Shown here: in pieces, positions 1-9,457 of the stretch | Layout of the letters: every line of letters starts with the position of its first letter | Numbering within the stretch: position 1 is the first letter of the stretch | Assembly (NCBI RefSeq): GCF_014652215.1 | Contig: NZ_BMYJ01000004.1 | Location: 296,316-360,315 of the forward strand | From: Neogemmobacter tilapiae | GTDB lineage: Bacteria > Pseudomonadota > Alphaproteobacteria > Rhodobacterales > Rhodobacteraceae | Direction of reading: 5' to 3' | DNA: 64,000 nt | The notes under the pieces: generated by a model | What the model was told of the DNA's origin: nothing | The model's database searches: none | The model's input: only the letters and a program-made list of their open reading frames with translations | Position numbers and translations under genes: made by a program

Positions 1-347
1 GGATTTCTGGGGTGCAGAAGTTCGGGCTTTTCGTGCGGTTGCTGGAAACCGGGGCGGATGGGCTGATTCCGGTGCGGTCGCTGGGGCGCGAGTTTTTCCG
101 CTATGACGAGGGGACGCAGACCCTGACGGGCGAGGAAACCGGGCAGATTCTGGGGCTTGGGCAAAAGGTGACGGTGAAATTGGCCGAGGCGGTTCCGGTG
201 ACGGGGGGGCTGACGCTGGAACTGCTGGCAGTGGACGGGGCCCATCTGCGGCGGGCCGGAATGATCAAGGGACGGCGTGCGCCTGCGGGGCGGGGGCGGC
301 CGGATGGCGGGACAAAGCGGCGCGTTGTGCGGCGGCGGAAGGGATAA
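1..347 (+). CDS. rnr: Ribonuclease R, C-terminal fragment (S1 domain)
   Basis: This is the 3' end of a gene that begins before the window; the frame is set by codons starting at base 3. About 115 residues remain. The visible part fits the C-terminal S1 RNA-binding domain of an RNase II/R-family 3'-5' exoribonuclease (KFGLFVRLLETGADGLIPVRSLG), followed by a basic Arg/Lys/Gly-rich tail ending in RRVVRRRKG, as in RNase R. The catalytic RNB domain is outside the window, so the name rests on the S1 domain and tail only. The stop is one base before the start of the next gene, suggesting co-transcription. Confidence 0.75.
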   Translation, partial: ISGVQKFGLFVRLLETGADGLIPVRSLGREFFRYDEGTQTLTGEETGQILGLGQKVTVKLAEAVPVTGGLTLELLAVDGAHLRRAGMIKGRRAPAGRGRPDGGTKRRVVRRRKG

Positions 348-348
348 G

Positions 349-1470
349 ATGTCGGATTTTGAGAGCTGGAAAGCGGGTTTTGCAGAGCGGGCCGAGGCGG
401 CTGGGCTGCCTTCTGACGTGGTGGCGGCGGCCTTGAAAAGCGTGTCGTCAGACCATGAGGTGATCGTGAAGGATCAGCGCCAGCGGGAATTCGGGATGCC
501 GATCTGGTTCTATCTGGACAAGGCGGTGTCCGAGACGCGGCGCGAGGCGGCAAAGGCCGGATTGGAACGCAAAGAACGGCTGTTTGACAGCATTGATGCG
601 GGCTGGGGCGTGGATCGGGCGGTTCTGGCGGCGATCTGGGCGATTGAAACCCAGTGCGGCGAGATCATGGGGGAGTTCGACACGATCCGTTCGCTGGCGA
701 CTTTGGCGCATGAGGGGCGGCGGGGCGCGTTCTTTGAGGCCGAATTGATCGCGGCGCTGCGGATTTTGGCCAGCGGTGTGGTGTCGGACCTGCGCGGCAG
801 TTGGGCGGGGGCGATGGGGCATATGCAGTTCCTGCCCAGCACCTATTTGGCGCATGGGGTGGATGCGGATGGCGACGGGCGGTCGGACATTTGGGGGGAG
901 GATCCCTCGGATGCTTTGGCCTCATGCGCGACCTATCTGGCGGGGATCGGCTGGCAGGCGGACAAGGTCTGGGGGGGCGAGGTGACGCTGCCCGAGGGGA
1001 TGGATCTGCGGCAGACCGGCTGGGCCGGAACGCGGCCTGTGGCCGATTGGGTGGCGATGGGCGTTCAGGGTGATTTGCCCGTGACGGGGGATGTGGCGGT
1101 GATCCTGCCTGCGGGGATCAAGGGGCCGGCTTTCTGGATTGGCGAGAATGCACGGGTTCTGGCGCGGTATAACCCGGCGGAAAGCTATGTGCTGGCCGTG
1201 GGGATGATGTCGGATTCGCTGTGCGGGCGGCCTGCGGTGCAGAAGGACTGGCCAAGGGCGGGGCGTGGGTTGGCGCAGAACGAGCGGTTCGAAGTGCAGC
1301 GTCTGCTGACCGAGCTGGGGCAGGATCCGGGCGGGATTGACGGGCGGATCGGGCAGAACAGCAAGGCGGCGATCCAGAATTGGCAGGTGTCGGTCGGGCT
1401 TCCGGCGGATGGCTATGCCGATGTGGCGCTGCTGAAGGCGCTGGAAGAGGCGGCGGCCGCTAAAGGATAA
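349..1470 (+). CDS. Lytic murein transglycosylase (MltB/SLT_2 type) with peptidoglycan-binding domain
   Basis: A 373-residue protein predicted to cleave the MurNAc-GlcNAc bond of peptidoglycan. The SLT_2 domain spans roughly residues 5-300; the probable catalytic glutamate is Glu100 in AIWAIETQCGEIMG, followed by the GAMGHMQFLPSTY segment typical of MltB. Residues about 305-365 (VQRLLTELGQDPGGIDGRIG...) form a PG_binding_1 domain. The ATG at 349 is preferred because upstream in-frame residues are low-complexity and overlap RNase R. No clear signal peptide or lipobox is visible at this start, which is odd for a periplasmic enzyme. The 3' end overlaps the convergent RTX gene by 11 bases. Confidence 0.88.
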   Translation: MSDFESWKAGFAERAEAAGLPSDVVAAALKSVSSDHEVIVKDQRQREFGMPIWFYLDKAVSETRREAAKAGLERKERLFDSIDAGWGVDRAVLAAIWAIETQCGEIMGEFDTIRSLATLAHEGRRGAFFEAELIAALRILASGVVSDLRGSWAGAMGHMQFLPSTYLAHGVDADGDGRSDIWGEDPSDALASCATYLAGIGWQADKVWGGEVTLPEGMDLRQTGWAGTRPVADWVAMGVQGDLPVTGDVAVILPAGIKGPAFWIGENARVLARYNPAESYVLAVGMMSDSLCGRPAVQKDWPRAGRGLAQNERFEVQRLLTELGQDPGGIDGRIGQNSKAAIQNWQVSVGLPADGYADVALLKALEEAAAAKG

Positions 1471-3613
1471 AATCCGCCTCGGTCAGGGGTTTGGTGAGGT
1501 TGATCTGAAGGGCCAAGTCGGCACGGCCGTCGGCGTTCAGGTCAATCTCGACCCGCCAGCCTTGGGCTTTGATCAGCCGAACCCCGGCGTGTTCGCCATC
1601 GAAGGCGTCAGTGCCGAAGAAGCGGAGTTTGGGGCCGGTGAGGGTCGAGACGTCGATCTTGTCCTGACCGGGGCGGAAATCGGTGATCGTATCGGGCTGG
1701 CGCAGGTTGCTGTCGGCTTTGGTGGCAAAGACAAAGCGATCGGCGCCCTGACCACCGGTCAGTTGATCAATGCCTTGGCCGCCTGTCAGGCGGTCGTTGC
1801 CAGCACCGCCTTGCAGGCTGTCGGCGCCGCCAAACCCGATCAGGCGGTTGTTGCCGGTGTTGCCCTTGATCAGATTGGCCTGGGCATTGCCGGTGGCCCA
1901 AAGATGGGCGGAGCCCAGCAGGTCAAGCCGTTCGATGTGGTTGGCAAGGGTGAGGGATTTGAGGGTTTGAACCCTGTCCTGGCCTTCGCCTGCGCGTTCG
2001 GTGATGCTGAGGCCGTTAGCCCCAATCAAATAGAGGTCATTCCCGAGGCCGCCTTCGACGATCCCTTCCAAGCGGCCCAAGCGGCAATCGAAGGTGTCAT
2101 CCCCGGCCATCAACTGGACGCTGCCGCGCATGAGCCCCGTGTTGACGACAGAGTCGCGCCCCTCGGCCCCGATGAGGGCGGCGCGACTGCCGTCAATGAG
2201 GCCGGCATTGGTGAGGGCGTTGAGGTCGCCCGCCAATTCGACCGCGGCGCCGCGCTTGGCGACGACCTGCCCCGTGGCGGCGACGCTGATCCAATTGCTG
2301 CCGTCCTGCCCGAGGAGGCGGATCGCGGCAAAGTCACCGAAGCTCGCCGAAACCTCAATCCGGCCAGCGACCGTGACGCCCGCGCTGTCGGGCCCGGTGG
2401 ACTGGATTCCATGCTGATTGAGCAGGGTCAGAGCCGCATCTTCAGCGATGGTCAGACTGGCCCCCTGGGCCATCAATTGCGTCAGATGTTGCGCGCCCGT
2501 AAGGGTCGCCGCATCGTTGACCTGTGACACGCGCAGATCCAGAATGCGGGCCATTATATCGGTGTTGGGATTGGTGCCCTGTGTCCAGGCGGCCAGAAGC
2601 CGCCCATCGGCGAGCAGCGTAACGGACAGATGGGCTTGCTGGGTAGGGTCGGGGTCGTGGAGGCACGTGGCGGCGCCGAGTATCTGATCCTGTGCGTCAA
2701 AGCGCTGTATCCAAAGATCGCCGTATTCGCCCGCCGCCTTATCCCAAAGGACGGCATAGCCGCCGTCAGACAGGGCGACGAGGCGGATTTGTGTTGAGCC
2801 CATTTGGGCCGGATCGACCATAAAGGCGTCACTTTTGGCGGTGCCATCGGCCGAAAATCGTCGGGCCCAAAGGACGGCGGTCCCCGTGCTTTCATCGGCC
2901 CAAGCCGCCAGAAGATCACCATCGGCCAGTTCAGTGACCGCGGGGCTGCCTTGCCAGCCCGTGAGATTCTGGTTCAGGGCGAAAGGGGGGCCTAAGGGGG
3001 TGCCACTGGCATCGAAGCGGGCGGCAACGACGTCATAGCCTAGCGGGTTGACTTGTTCCCAGCAGGCGAGAAAGCCGCCATGGCTGGTGGGGGTGAGGCG
3101 GACATTGCCTTGGAGCAGCGCCGGTTGGGCGAGGAGAGGGACAGGATCCGATGGGATGCCCTGATCGTCGAGGCGGAGTTGCATCAACTGCTTTTGGTCG
3201 CCGTTCGCTTCGGACCAGGCGACATAAAATCCGTCGGTCAGGCCGAGGATCTGCGGCGTGGATGCGGGGCCTGGGCGGTCGGCGGTCAGGGTAGCGCCGG
3301 GACTGGAGGTGCCGTCCGGGGCGAGGGTGAGGCTTTTGATGCCCCAGCCGGCGGGTGTTCCGGTGGCCCAGACCAACCGCATCTGGCCATCGGCGCCCAA
3401 GGCGCCAGTATAGCCTGCAACGCCGCTGGCCAAAAGGATATCGCCGCTGCGGGGTTGGCCATCGGCGCTGAAAAGGCGGGTCATCAGTTGTGAACCCGTC
3501 AGCCAGCAAACTGCAAAACCGCCATCCGCAAGGGCAAGGGTGACCGGCGACTTCTGCGCCCCGATCGGGTCACTTTGGACGGTAAAAATAGGATCCGACA
3601 GCATGGCTGTCAT
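1460..3613 (-). CDS. RTX (hemolysin-type calcium-binding repeat) protein, probably type I secreted
   Basis: A 717-residue protein without an N-terminal signal peptide. Residues about 20-360 contain recurring D-G-x-L/Y-x-A-x-W motifs (DGGYAVLW, DGDLLAAW, DGRLLAAW), which suggest a beta-propeller-like repeat region. Calcium-binding GGxGxDxLx repeats lie near residues 521-530 and 583-627 (GGAGNDRLTGGQGIDQLTGG). They are followed by a serralysin-like C-terminus (DTITDFRPGQDKIDVS), the usual context of an uncleaved T1SS signal. Function beyond calcium binding and secretion is unknown. No ABC exporter or membrane-fusion gene is adjacent. An alternative Met lies three codons downstream of the chosen start. 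Confidence 0.82.
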   Translation of the reverse strand: MTAMLSDPIFTVQSDPIGAQKSPVTLALADGGFAVCWLTGSQLMTRLFSADGQPRSGDILLASGVAGYTGALGADGQMRLVWATGTPAGWGIKSLTLAPDGTSSPGATLTADRPGPASTPQILGLTDGFYVAWSEANGDQKQLMQLRLDDQGIPSDPVPLLAQPALLQGNVRLTPTSHGGFLACWEQVNPLGYDVVAARFDASGTPLGPPFALNQNLTGWQGSPAVTELADGDLLAAWADESTGTAVLWARRFSADGTAKSDAFMVDPAQMGSTQIRLVALSDGGYAVLWDKAAGEYGDLWIQRFDAQDQILGAATCLHDPDPTQQAHLSVTLLADGRLLAAWTQGTNPNTDIMARILDLRVSQVNDAATLTGAQHLTQLMAQGASLTIAEDAALTLLNQHGIQSTGPDSAGVTVAGRIEVSASFGDFAAIRLLGQDGSNWISVAATGQVVAKRGAAVELAGDLNALTNAGLIDGSRAALIGAEGRDSVVNTGLMRGSVQLMAGDDTFDCRLGRLEGIVEGGLGNDLYLIGANGLSITERAGEGQDRVQTLKSLTLANHIERLDLLGSAHLWATGNAQANLIKGNTGNNRLIGFGGADSLQGGAGNDRLTGGQGIDQLTGGQGADRFVFATKADSNLRQPDTITDFRPGQDKIDVSTLTGPKLRFFGTDAFDGEHAGVRLIKAQGWRVEIDLNADGRADLALQINLTKPLTEADFIL

Positions 3614-4004
3614 GGCAACACCTGAAGGTTCTTTGGATTATTTGAATTTGCCTAAAATGCAGCCAAGGCCAGTCGATGTTCAAAAAGCGGCATTTGCAGA
3701 GAGTTGCTGCCCAATTGATTAATGAATGAATAACACCACCGGGGCGTGTTTTGGCGAATGTGAAGCGGAAGGTGGTGCAGAAGGTCAGTCCTTGTCGGAA
3801 AGGGATCAGCCGGAACACGATCGAGATCATCGGAGGGGAGGGTTGACGGGAACGATCCGATACCGCGATTTTGGTTTAGCGGCGAAGGTGGGGGCGGTGC
3901 GGCTGGACATCCGGGCGGCAATTGCGCGGCAACCGTAAGCAGGCTCTGGCCTTGCCATCGGAAGGGCGGTAAACCGCCTGCAAACCTAGGCGCGGGCGGC
4001 ACAT
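3614..4004. other. Intergenic region between divergent RTX gene and metG
   Basis: About 390 bases separate the divergent starts of the RTX gene and metG. The first 120 bases are AT-richer than the surroundings and presumably hold the RTX promoter. I see no convincing gene, tRNA, EcfG-type box or repeat; short open frames here lack ribosome binding sites and recognisable protein features. Confidence 0.5.
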
Positions 4005-5723
4005 ATGGCACGGATTCTGATCACCTCGGCAATTCCCTATATCAACGGGATCAAGCACCTGGGCAACCTTGTGGGCAGCCAACTGCCCGCCGACCTGTTC
4101 GCCCGCTACAAAAGGGGCCGTGGCGATGAGGTGATGTTCATCTGCGCCACGGATGAGCATGGGACGCCTGCGGAACTGGCGGCGGCCAAGGCGGGGCAGC
4201 CGGTGGATGTGTTCTGCGCGGAAATGCATGAGGTTCAGAAAGAGATTGCGGCGGGGTTCCGGCTGTCGTTTGACCATTTCGGGCGGTCTTCCAGCCAGCG
4301 GAACCACAAACTGACCCAGCATTTTGCGGGGGTTCTGGCGGACAACGGGTTTATCGAGGAGGTGGAGGAAGAGCAGGTCTATTCCATCGACGATGGGCGT
4401 TTCCTGCCGGATCGCTATATCGAAGGCACCTGCCCGAACTGCGGCTATGACAAGGCGCGTGGGGATCAGTGCGAGAATTGCACGAAACAGTTAGACCCGA
4501 CCGATCTGGTGAACCCGCGTTCGGCGATCAGCGGCTCGACCCGGCTGGAGGTGCGGAAGACGAAGCATCTGTATCTGCGGCAAAAGGCGCTGAAGGGGCG
4601 GATTTCGGACTGGATCGACAGCAAGACGGATTGGCCGATCCTGACGACCTCGATTGCCCGGAAGTGGCTAGATGACGGCGAGGGGTTGCAAGACCGGGGC
4701 ATCACGCGCGATTTGCATTGGGGCGTTCCGGTGCGGCGGGGCGATCAGCCTTGGCCGGGGATGGAGGGCAAGGTCTTTTACGTCTGGTTCGACGCGCCCA
4801 TCGAATATATCGCGGCGACCGCCGAATGGGCGGATGCAAACGGCAAGGATGATGCGGCGTGGCAGCGCTGGTGGCGGACGGACAAGGGGGCGGCGGACGT
4901 CACCTATTTCCAGTTCATGGGCAAGGACAATGTGCCCTTCCACACGCTGTCTTTCCCCGCGACGATCTTAGGTTCGGGCGAGCCGTGGAAGATGGTCGAT
5001 TACCTGAAATCCTTCAACTATCTGAATTATGATGGTGGGCAGTTTTCGACCTCGCAAGGGCGGGGCGTGTTCATGGATCAGGCTTTGTCGATCCTGCCTG
5101 CGGATTATTGGCGCTGGTGGCTGTTGTCGCATGCGCCGGAGAGCAGCGACAGCGAGTTCACATGGGAGAATTTCCAGGTTTCGGTGAACAAGGATCTGGC
5201 GGATGTGCTGGGGAACCTGGTCAGCCGCGTCACGAAATTCGCAGCGTCGAAATTTGGCGCGGGTATTCCGGCAGGCGGTTCGCATGGGCCGCTGGAAACG
5301 GCGCTGATCGCGGATATTGGCGCAAAGCTGCGGGCCTATGAGGCGGCGATGGACGCGATGGAGGTGCGCAAAGCCTCGGGCGAATTGCGGGCCATCTGGG
5401 TGGCGGGGAACGAATATCTGCAGGCGGCGGCGCCTTGGACGGTGTTCAAGACCGACCCGGAGCAGGCGGCGGGGATGATCCGCTTGGCGTTCAACCTGAT
5501 CCGGCTTTACGCGGTGATCTCGCGGCCGTTCATCCCGGATGCGGCCGAGGTGATGATGAAGGCGCTGCATTGTGACGATTGGTCCTGGCCGGGGGATGCC
5601 TCGGCGGCTTTGGACCTGCTGAAAGCGGGCGATGCCTATGACGTGCCGGAGAACCTGTTCCGCAAGATCACGGATGAGGAACGGGCGGATTGGCAGGTGC
5701 GGTTTGCGGGGGTGCGGAAGTAG
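4005..5723 (+). CDS. metG: Methionyl-tRNA synthetase
   Basis: A 572-residue class I aminoacyl-tRNA synthetase that charges tRNA-Met. The HIGH-type signature reads HLGN within [17 protein letters not shown] near the N-terminus. A zinc-binding knuckle [17 protein letters not shown] lies near residues 145-160, and the KMSKS-equivalent is [10 protein letters not shown], the variant seen in the MetG group that uses S-x-S-x-G-R. The anticodon-binding alpha-helical domain follows. The length fits the form lacking the C-terminal tRNA-binding dimerisation domain. The start follows directly on a poor Shine-Dalgarno (GCGGGCGGCAC), but the protein begins with the conserved strand [11 protein letters not shown]. 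Confidence 0.96.
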   Translation: MARILITSAIPYINGIKHLGNLVGSQLPADLFARYKRGRGDEVMFICATDEHGTPAELAAAKAGQPVDVFCAEMHEVQKEIAAGFRLSFDHFGRSSSQRNHKLTQHFAGVLADNGFIEEVEEEQVYSIDDGRFLPDRYIEGTCPNCGYDKARGDQCENCTKQLDPTDLVNPRSAISGSTRLEVRKTKHLYLRQKALKGRISDWIDSKTDWPILTTSIARKWLDDGEGLQDRGITRDLHWGVPVRRGDQPWPGMEGKVFYVWFDAPIEYIAATAEWADANGKDDAAWQRWWRTDKGAADVTYFQFMGKDNVPFHTLSFPATILGSGEPWKMVDYLKSFNYLNYDGGQFSTSQGRGVFMDQALSILPADYWRWWLLSHAPESSDSEFTWENFQVSVNKDLADVLGNLVSRVTKFAASKFGAGIPAGGSHGPLETALIADIGAKLRAYEAAMDAMEVRKASGELRAIWVAGNEYLQAAAPWTVFKTDPEQAAGMIRLAFNLIRLYAVISRPFIPDAAEVMMKALHCDDWSWPGDASAALDLLKAGDAYDVPENLFRKITDEERADWQVRFAGVRK

Positions 5724-5724
5724 G

Positions 5725-5894
5725 GTTCCCGCCCTGAGACCAGCTGGGCCGTGCCCGCCGCCGCCATGGGTGGACCCGGTCCTTACCGCGATGAATGAGT
5801 GTTGATTGGCGGCCCTCATCAAAATCTGCACATCCTCTGCCCATGGCTTGCCCTTGCGGCCCCGCAGAAAGGCCCAAAGCAAAAGGGGCAGGAC
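5725..5894 (+). ncRNA. ssrS: Candidate structured RNA, possibly 6S RNA
   Basis: The gap after metG can fold into one long imperfect hairpin of about 170 nt. The closing stem pairs 5725-5734 with 5886-5894 (one bulge, one mismatch). GGGCC at 5746-5750 pairs with GGCCC at 5871-5875, and CCATGGG at 5764-5770 pairs with CCCATGG at 5840-5846. Size, rod shape, closing stem and the potential for an internal open bubble resemble 6S RNA, which binds sigma-70 holoenzyme. I recognise this from architecture rather than from a sequence match. An alternative is that the region is merely the leader of a short frame at 5895. Confidence 0.42.
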
Positions 5895-6030
5895 ATGAAG
5901 AAACTGATTTTGCGCGGGGTGCCGCGGTCGATCTTGCAGGATGGTTGGTGGTTGGGGGAAACAGTGGGGGCTTTGCCTTTGGCCCCCCTTGCGCTTAACC
6001 TGCCCGAGCAATCGCAAGAACAGGCCCGCC
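5895..6030 (+). other. Gap before the response regulator gene; short frame and hairpin only
   Basis: An ATG at 5895 follows an SD-like AAAAGGGGCAGGAC and opens a 51-codon frame (MKKLILRGVPRSIL...) that runs to 6050, into the response regulator gene in another frame. It has no recognisable domain and I do not call it a gene. A GC-rich hairpin pairs GGGGGC at 5966-5971 with GCCCCC at 5982-5987; it has only CTT after it, so terminator function is doubtful. Confidence 0.3.
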
Positions 6031-6720
6031 GTGAAAATTCTGACCGTTGATGACGATCCGCGGATCCGCGAGGTTCTGACCATTGCCCTGGAACGGGCGG
6101 GGTTTCAGGTGATCACGGCGAATGACGGGCAATCGGCCCTGCGCAATGCGCGGCGGGACAATCCTGATCTGATCGTCTTGGACGTGGGCCTGCCGGAAAT
6201 GGACGGGCTGGAGGTTTGCCGGAAGTTACGCGCCAGTTCAGACGTGCCGATCCTGTTCCTGACGGCGCGGGATGATGAGGTGGACCGGATCATTGGGCTG
6301 GAGCTGGGGGCGGATGACTATGTGACCAAGCCCTTTTCACCGCGTGAATTGGTGGCCCGGATCAAGGCGATTTTGAAACGTTCGGCGGCACCCTCTAGCC
6401 CCGTGCCGCGGGCGCTGGAATGTGGGGCGATCCGGCTGGACCGGGCGCGGCATGAGTGTTCGGTTTCAGGGCAGGCGGTGAGTTTGACAGCCACGGAAAT
6501 GGCGATGCTGGCACGGCTGATGCAGGCTCCCGATCTGGTGGTCAGCCGGGTGCAATTGGTGAATGCGGTTTACGGGGCGCATAGCCCGGTGTCGGACCGG
6601 ACGGTGGACAGCCATCTGCGCAATCTGCGGGCCAAGCTGGCCGAGGCGCTGGGCGGGGAAGACCCGGTGGAAACCCTGCATGGGGTCGGGCTGCGGATGA
6701 AGCAATGGCGCGACGCCTAG
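6031..6720 (+). CDS. OmpR-family response regulator (CreB-like)
   Basis: A 229-residue two-component regulator. An N-terminal receiver domain starts with VKILTVDDDPRIREVL; the acidic pocket is DDD, the phospho-acceptor Asp lies in LIVLDVGLPEMDG, and the conserved Thr and Lys are in FLTARDD and YVTKPFS. The C-terminal winged helix ends with SDRTVDSHLRNLRAKL. The GTG at 6031 is chosen because it places VKILTVDD at the N-terminus; a longer in-frame extension from 5941 is not receiver-like. It overlaps the downstream histidine kinase by 16 bases, so the two are surely one operon. The CreB label is by general similarity and pairing only. Confidence 0.88.
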   Translation: MKILTVDDDPRIREVLTIALERAGFQVITANDGQSALRNARRDNPDLIVLDVGLPEMDGLEVCRKLRASSDVPILFLTARDDEVDRIIGLELGADDYVTKPFSPRELVARIKAILKRSAAPSSPVPRALECGAIRLDRARHECSVSGQAVSLTATEMAMLARLMQAPDLVVSRVQLVNAVYGAHSPVSDRTVDSHLRNLRAKLAEALGGEDPVETLHGVGLRMKQWRDA

Positions 6721-7664
6721 ACCGGAAATGGCGGCCGCCGCTGCTGTTGGTGCTGGGCGGGGCCTTGGCGGCGGTTTTGACGCTGCCGATCCTTGGGTTG
6801 TTTGCCTTGCGGATGCTGGCCCCGGATTGGGGCTTTCGGCTGGCGGCGCTGACCATCGGGGCAGTGGTTCTGCTGGCGACGGCGGTGCTGGCCTTTCTGC
6901 TGTGGCGGCTGTTGCTGCGGCCGATTCAAGCCTTGGCGCGGCGGGCGGCACGGATCCGCGCGGGTCATGCGGTGGGCGATCAGGTGCTGAAGCATTTCGG
7001 AACGCAGGAATTGCGCGATCTGGGGCAAAGCGTGCTGGACATGGGGGCGACGCTGCAAAACCGGGAATCGACGATCCGCAGTTTCACCGACCATGTGACG
7101 CATGAATTGAAAACGCCGCTGACCGCGATCAAGGGGGCGGGGGAAATGCTGGAGGATGGGGAGCCTGCGGACCCGCGTTTGCTGGCGACGATCCGGGCGG
7201 CGGTGGCGCAGATGGAACGGCAGTTGGTGGCGCTGCGGCGGGTGGCGGCGGCGCGGGAACCGATGGCGGGGGGGCGTGCGACGCTGGACGATCTGGCGGC
7301 GGATCTGCGGGCGGCGCATCCGGGGTTGGAACTGGTGATTGACGGGGGGCAGGTGGCGCTGCCAATCGCGCCAGCAAGGCTGGAGGCGGCGTTGACGCAA
7401 CTGCTGGCGAATGCGGCGCAGCATGGGGCGGGGCGGGTGGTGATGGTGGCGGGTGAGACGCCGGAACTGATTGTCGAGGACGACGGGCCGGGCATTTCCG
7501 AAGGCAACCGGGACCGGATTTTTGCACCGTTTTTCACCACGCGGCGCGAGACGGGCGGCACGGGGATGGGGCTGAACATCGCGCAGGCCATTCTTCAGGC
7601 GCAGGGGGCCGAGATCATTCTTCTGCCGGAACGGCCCGGCGCAGCCTTTCTGATCCGTTTCTGA
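6705..7664 (+). CDS. Membrane sensor histidine kinase (CreC-like)
   Basis: A 319-residue partner of the preceding regulator. Two transmembrane segments lie near residues 12-38 and 45-70 with almost no periplasmic loop between them, so it probably senses a membrane or cytoplasmic cue. A HAMP-like linker follows (LLRPIQALARRAARIRAG). The H-box is FTDHVTHELKTPLTAIKG with phospho-acceptor His133. The ATPase domain has an N-box (LLANAAQHG), a G1 box (VEDDGPGI), an F-box (FAPFFTT) and a G2 box (GGTGMGLNIA). It is about 150 residues shorter than E. coli CreC because the extracytoplasmic sensor is missing. Confidence 0.87.
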   Translation: MARRLDRKWRPPLLLVLGGALAAVLTLPILGLFALRMLAPDWGFRLAALTIGAVVLLATAVLAFLLWRLLLRPIQALARRAARIRAGHAVGDQVLKHFGTQELRDLGQSVLDMGATLQNRESTIRSFTDHVTHELKTPLTAIKGAGEMLEDGEPADPRLLATIRAAVAQMERQLVALRRVAAAREPMAGGRATLDDLAADLRAAHPGLELVIDGGQVALPIAPARLEAALTQLLANAAQHGAGRVVMVAGETPELIVEDDGPGISEGNRDRIFAPFFTTRRETGGTGMGLNIAQAILQAQGAEIILLPERPGAAFLIRF

Positions 7665-7727
7665 CAGCTGGTCTTGTGGCGACGGGGATGAAGGTTAATC
7701 TGCGGCGCAACAAGTAAAGGAATCGCT

Positions 7728-8765
7728 ATGCCTTTGATCCCGCTTGGCCGGACCGGCCTGATGGTTTCCAATCTTTGCCTGGGGACGATGACCTGGGGCA
7801 CGCAGAACTCTGAATCCGATGGCCATGCGCAGATGTCGATGGCGACGGATCACGGGGTGAACTTCTGGGACACGGCGGAAATGTATCCGGTGAACCCGGT
7901 CAGCGCCGAGACGGTGGGCCGGACGGAAGAGATTATCGGCACATGGTTTGCCGCCCATGGCGGGCGGGACCGGGTGGTTCTGGCCAGCAAGATCACGGGG
8001 CAGGGACAGGTGGTGCGGCCCGGTGCGCCGATCACGGGGGCAAGCCTGCGGGCGGCTTTGGAAGGCAGTTTGCGGCGGTTGCAGACGGATTATCTGGACC
8101 TCTATCAACTGCACTGGCCGAACCGGGGTTCCTATCATTTCCGGCAGTCCTGGCGCTATGCGCCGAAGGGGGATGCGGCGGCGATCCGGGCGAATATGGA
8201 GGATGTGCTGCGGGTGGCGGACGATCTGCGGCGCGAAGGCAAGGTGCGGCATTTCGGCCTGTCGAATGAAAGCGTCTGGGGGGCGGCGAACTGGTTGTCG
8301 CTGGCGGAAAGCCTGGGCCTGCCGCGGATGATGACAGTGCAGAATGAGTATTCGCTGCTGTGTCGGCAGTTTGACAGCGATTGGGCGGAATTGTCGGCCT
8401 ATGAGGATATGCCTTTGCTGGCATTCTCGCCCTTGGCCTGTGGGTTGCTGTCGGGGAAATATGCGGGGGATGTGATCCCGACCGGGACGCGGCGAGAGTT
8501 GAACAACGACCTGAGCGGGCGGGTGACGCCGCAGGTGTTCCCAGCGGTGGCGGCCTACTTGCAGGTGGCGGCGCGGCATCATCTGGACCCGTGCCAGATG
8601 GCAATCGCCTTTCTGAAATCGCGGCCCTATCCGGTGATCCCGATCATTGGGGCGACCACGCTGGACCAGTTGCGGGTCAATCTGGGGGCGGCGGATCTGG
8701 TGCTTTCGGCGGAAGTTCTCGCAGATATAGCGGAGGTCAGGCGGGAACACCCCCAGCCCTATTGA
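7728..8765 (+). CDS. Aldo/keto reductase (Tas-like)
   Basis: A 345-residue NADPH-dependent oxidoreductase of the AKR superfamily. It starts MPLIPLGRTGLMVSNLCLGTMTWG. The catalytic Asp and Tyr are in FWDTAEMYPVNP, Lys in VVLASKITG, and His in LYQLHWPNR. The extended insert before the C-terminus and the WGTQNSESD segment resemble the Tas/YghZ-like subgroup. The cofactor-binding IPIIGATTLDQL motif is near the C-terminus. The ATG follows AAAGGAATCGCT. The substrate cannot be deduced. It is a separate unit from the two-component genes, 63 bases downstream. Confidence 0.92.
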   Translation: MPLIPLGRTGLMVSNLCLGTMTWGTQNSESDGHAQMSMATDHGVNFWDTAEMYPVNPVSAETVGRTEEIIGTWFAAHGGRDRVVLASKITGQGQVVRPGAPITGASLRAALEGSLRRLQTDYLDLYQLHWPNRGSYHFRQSWRYAPKGDAAAIRANMEDVLRVADDLRREGKVRHFGLSNESVWGAANWLSLAESLGLPRMMTVQNEYSLLCRQFDSDWAELSAYEDMPLLAFSPLACGLLSGKYAGDVIPTGTRRELNNDLSGRVTPQVFPAVAAYLQVAARHHLDPCQMAIAFLKSRPYPVIPIIGATTLDQLRVNLGAADLVLSAEVLADIAEVRREHPQPY

Positions 8766-8821
8766 CCCGACGCATGGGTTTGGGCCATCTGGCGAAACAA
8801 TCCCTGCCGGATGGAACGCCC

Positions 8822-9457
8822 ATGCGCCGCCTGATCCCTGCCCTGTTCCTGTTGCTTGCTGCCTGTCAAACGGGGGGCAAGCCGAATGCGGCGGCGGAAA
8901 CCGCGCCCATCACGGGGGCGATTGCGGGGCCTGAAGTGGCGACGACGGCGCTGGAGGCTCCGAAGGGGGGGGCAAAACCTGCGGTGAAACTGCCGGACCC
9001 GGTGGCGGGGGGGATGGTGGACGCGAGCATGGAGACGGGGACGGCAGCCTTGCCGGTGGAAAAGACCAAGGGCAAACCGGTGGCCGAACCTGTGGCCGAG
9101 ACCCCGGCGGAAGATGCACCGCTGTCGCCCGTGCCCGAGACTGCCGAGCCGGACGACAGTCTGGATGATGCGGTGGCGGTGGAAGAAGCCGAGCCGGAAC
9201 TGCCCCCCGCGCTGAAATCAGCGGCGCAGAAGAAATGTGAAAGGGGCGATGGCAGCTATGTGGCTGTGGGCGGCAACAAGGACATGCGGACCTGCGTGAA
9301 GCGGACGCGGGATGCGAACAAATCCTGCGATGCGGACAGCGATTGTCAGGGCAAATGTCTGGCGCGGTCGCGGACCTGCGCGCCGATTGATCCTTTGCTG
9401 GGGTGTAACGACATTCTTAACGACTATGGGCTAGTGCTGCGGGAATGCGTGCAGTGA
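8822..9457 (+). CDS. Lipoprotein with Ala/Pro/Glu-rich linker and Cys-rich C-terminus
   Basis: A 211-residue predicted lipoprotein. Its N-terminus MRRLIPALFLLLAACQ has a lipobox with Cys15. The next 115 residues are low-complexity (A/P/E/T/G), typical of an extended tether. The C-terminal ~80 residues contain eight cysteines (KKCERGDGSYV, MRTCVKRT, SCDADSDCQGKCLARSRTC, GCND), suggesting a disulphide-stabilised periplasmic or surface domain. The family is not recognised. A longer in-frame opening upstream overlaps the reductase and lacks the signal peptide, so the ATG at 8822 is used. It overlaps the next lipoprotein by 13 bases. Confidence 0.78.
   Translation: MRRLIPALFLLLAACQTGGKPNAAAETAPITGAIAGPEVATTALEAPKGGAKPAVKLPDPVAGGMVDASMETGTAALPVEKTKGKPVAEPVAETPAEDAPLSPVPETAEPDDSLDDAVAVEEAEPELPPALKSAAQKKCERGDGSYVAVGGNKDMRTCVKRTRDANKSCDADSDCQGKCLARSRTCAPIDPLLGCNDILNDYGLVLRECVQ

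Noticed and set aside
1562..2527. Long open frame antisense to the RTX gene
   Set aside because: A high-GC shadow of the RTX coding strand, with no domain and no ribosome binding site.
5895..6050. 51-codon open frame with an SD-like sequence before the response regulator
   Set aside because: No recognisable protein features, it overlaps the regulator in another frame, and its SD coincides with the closing stem of the RNA candidate.
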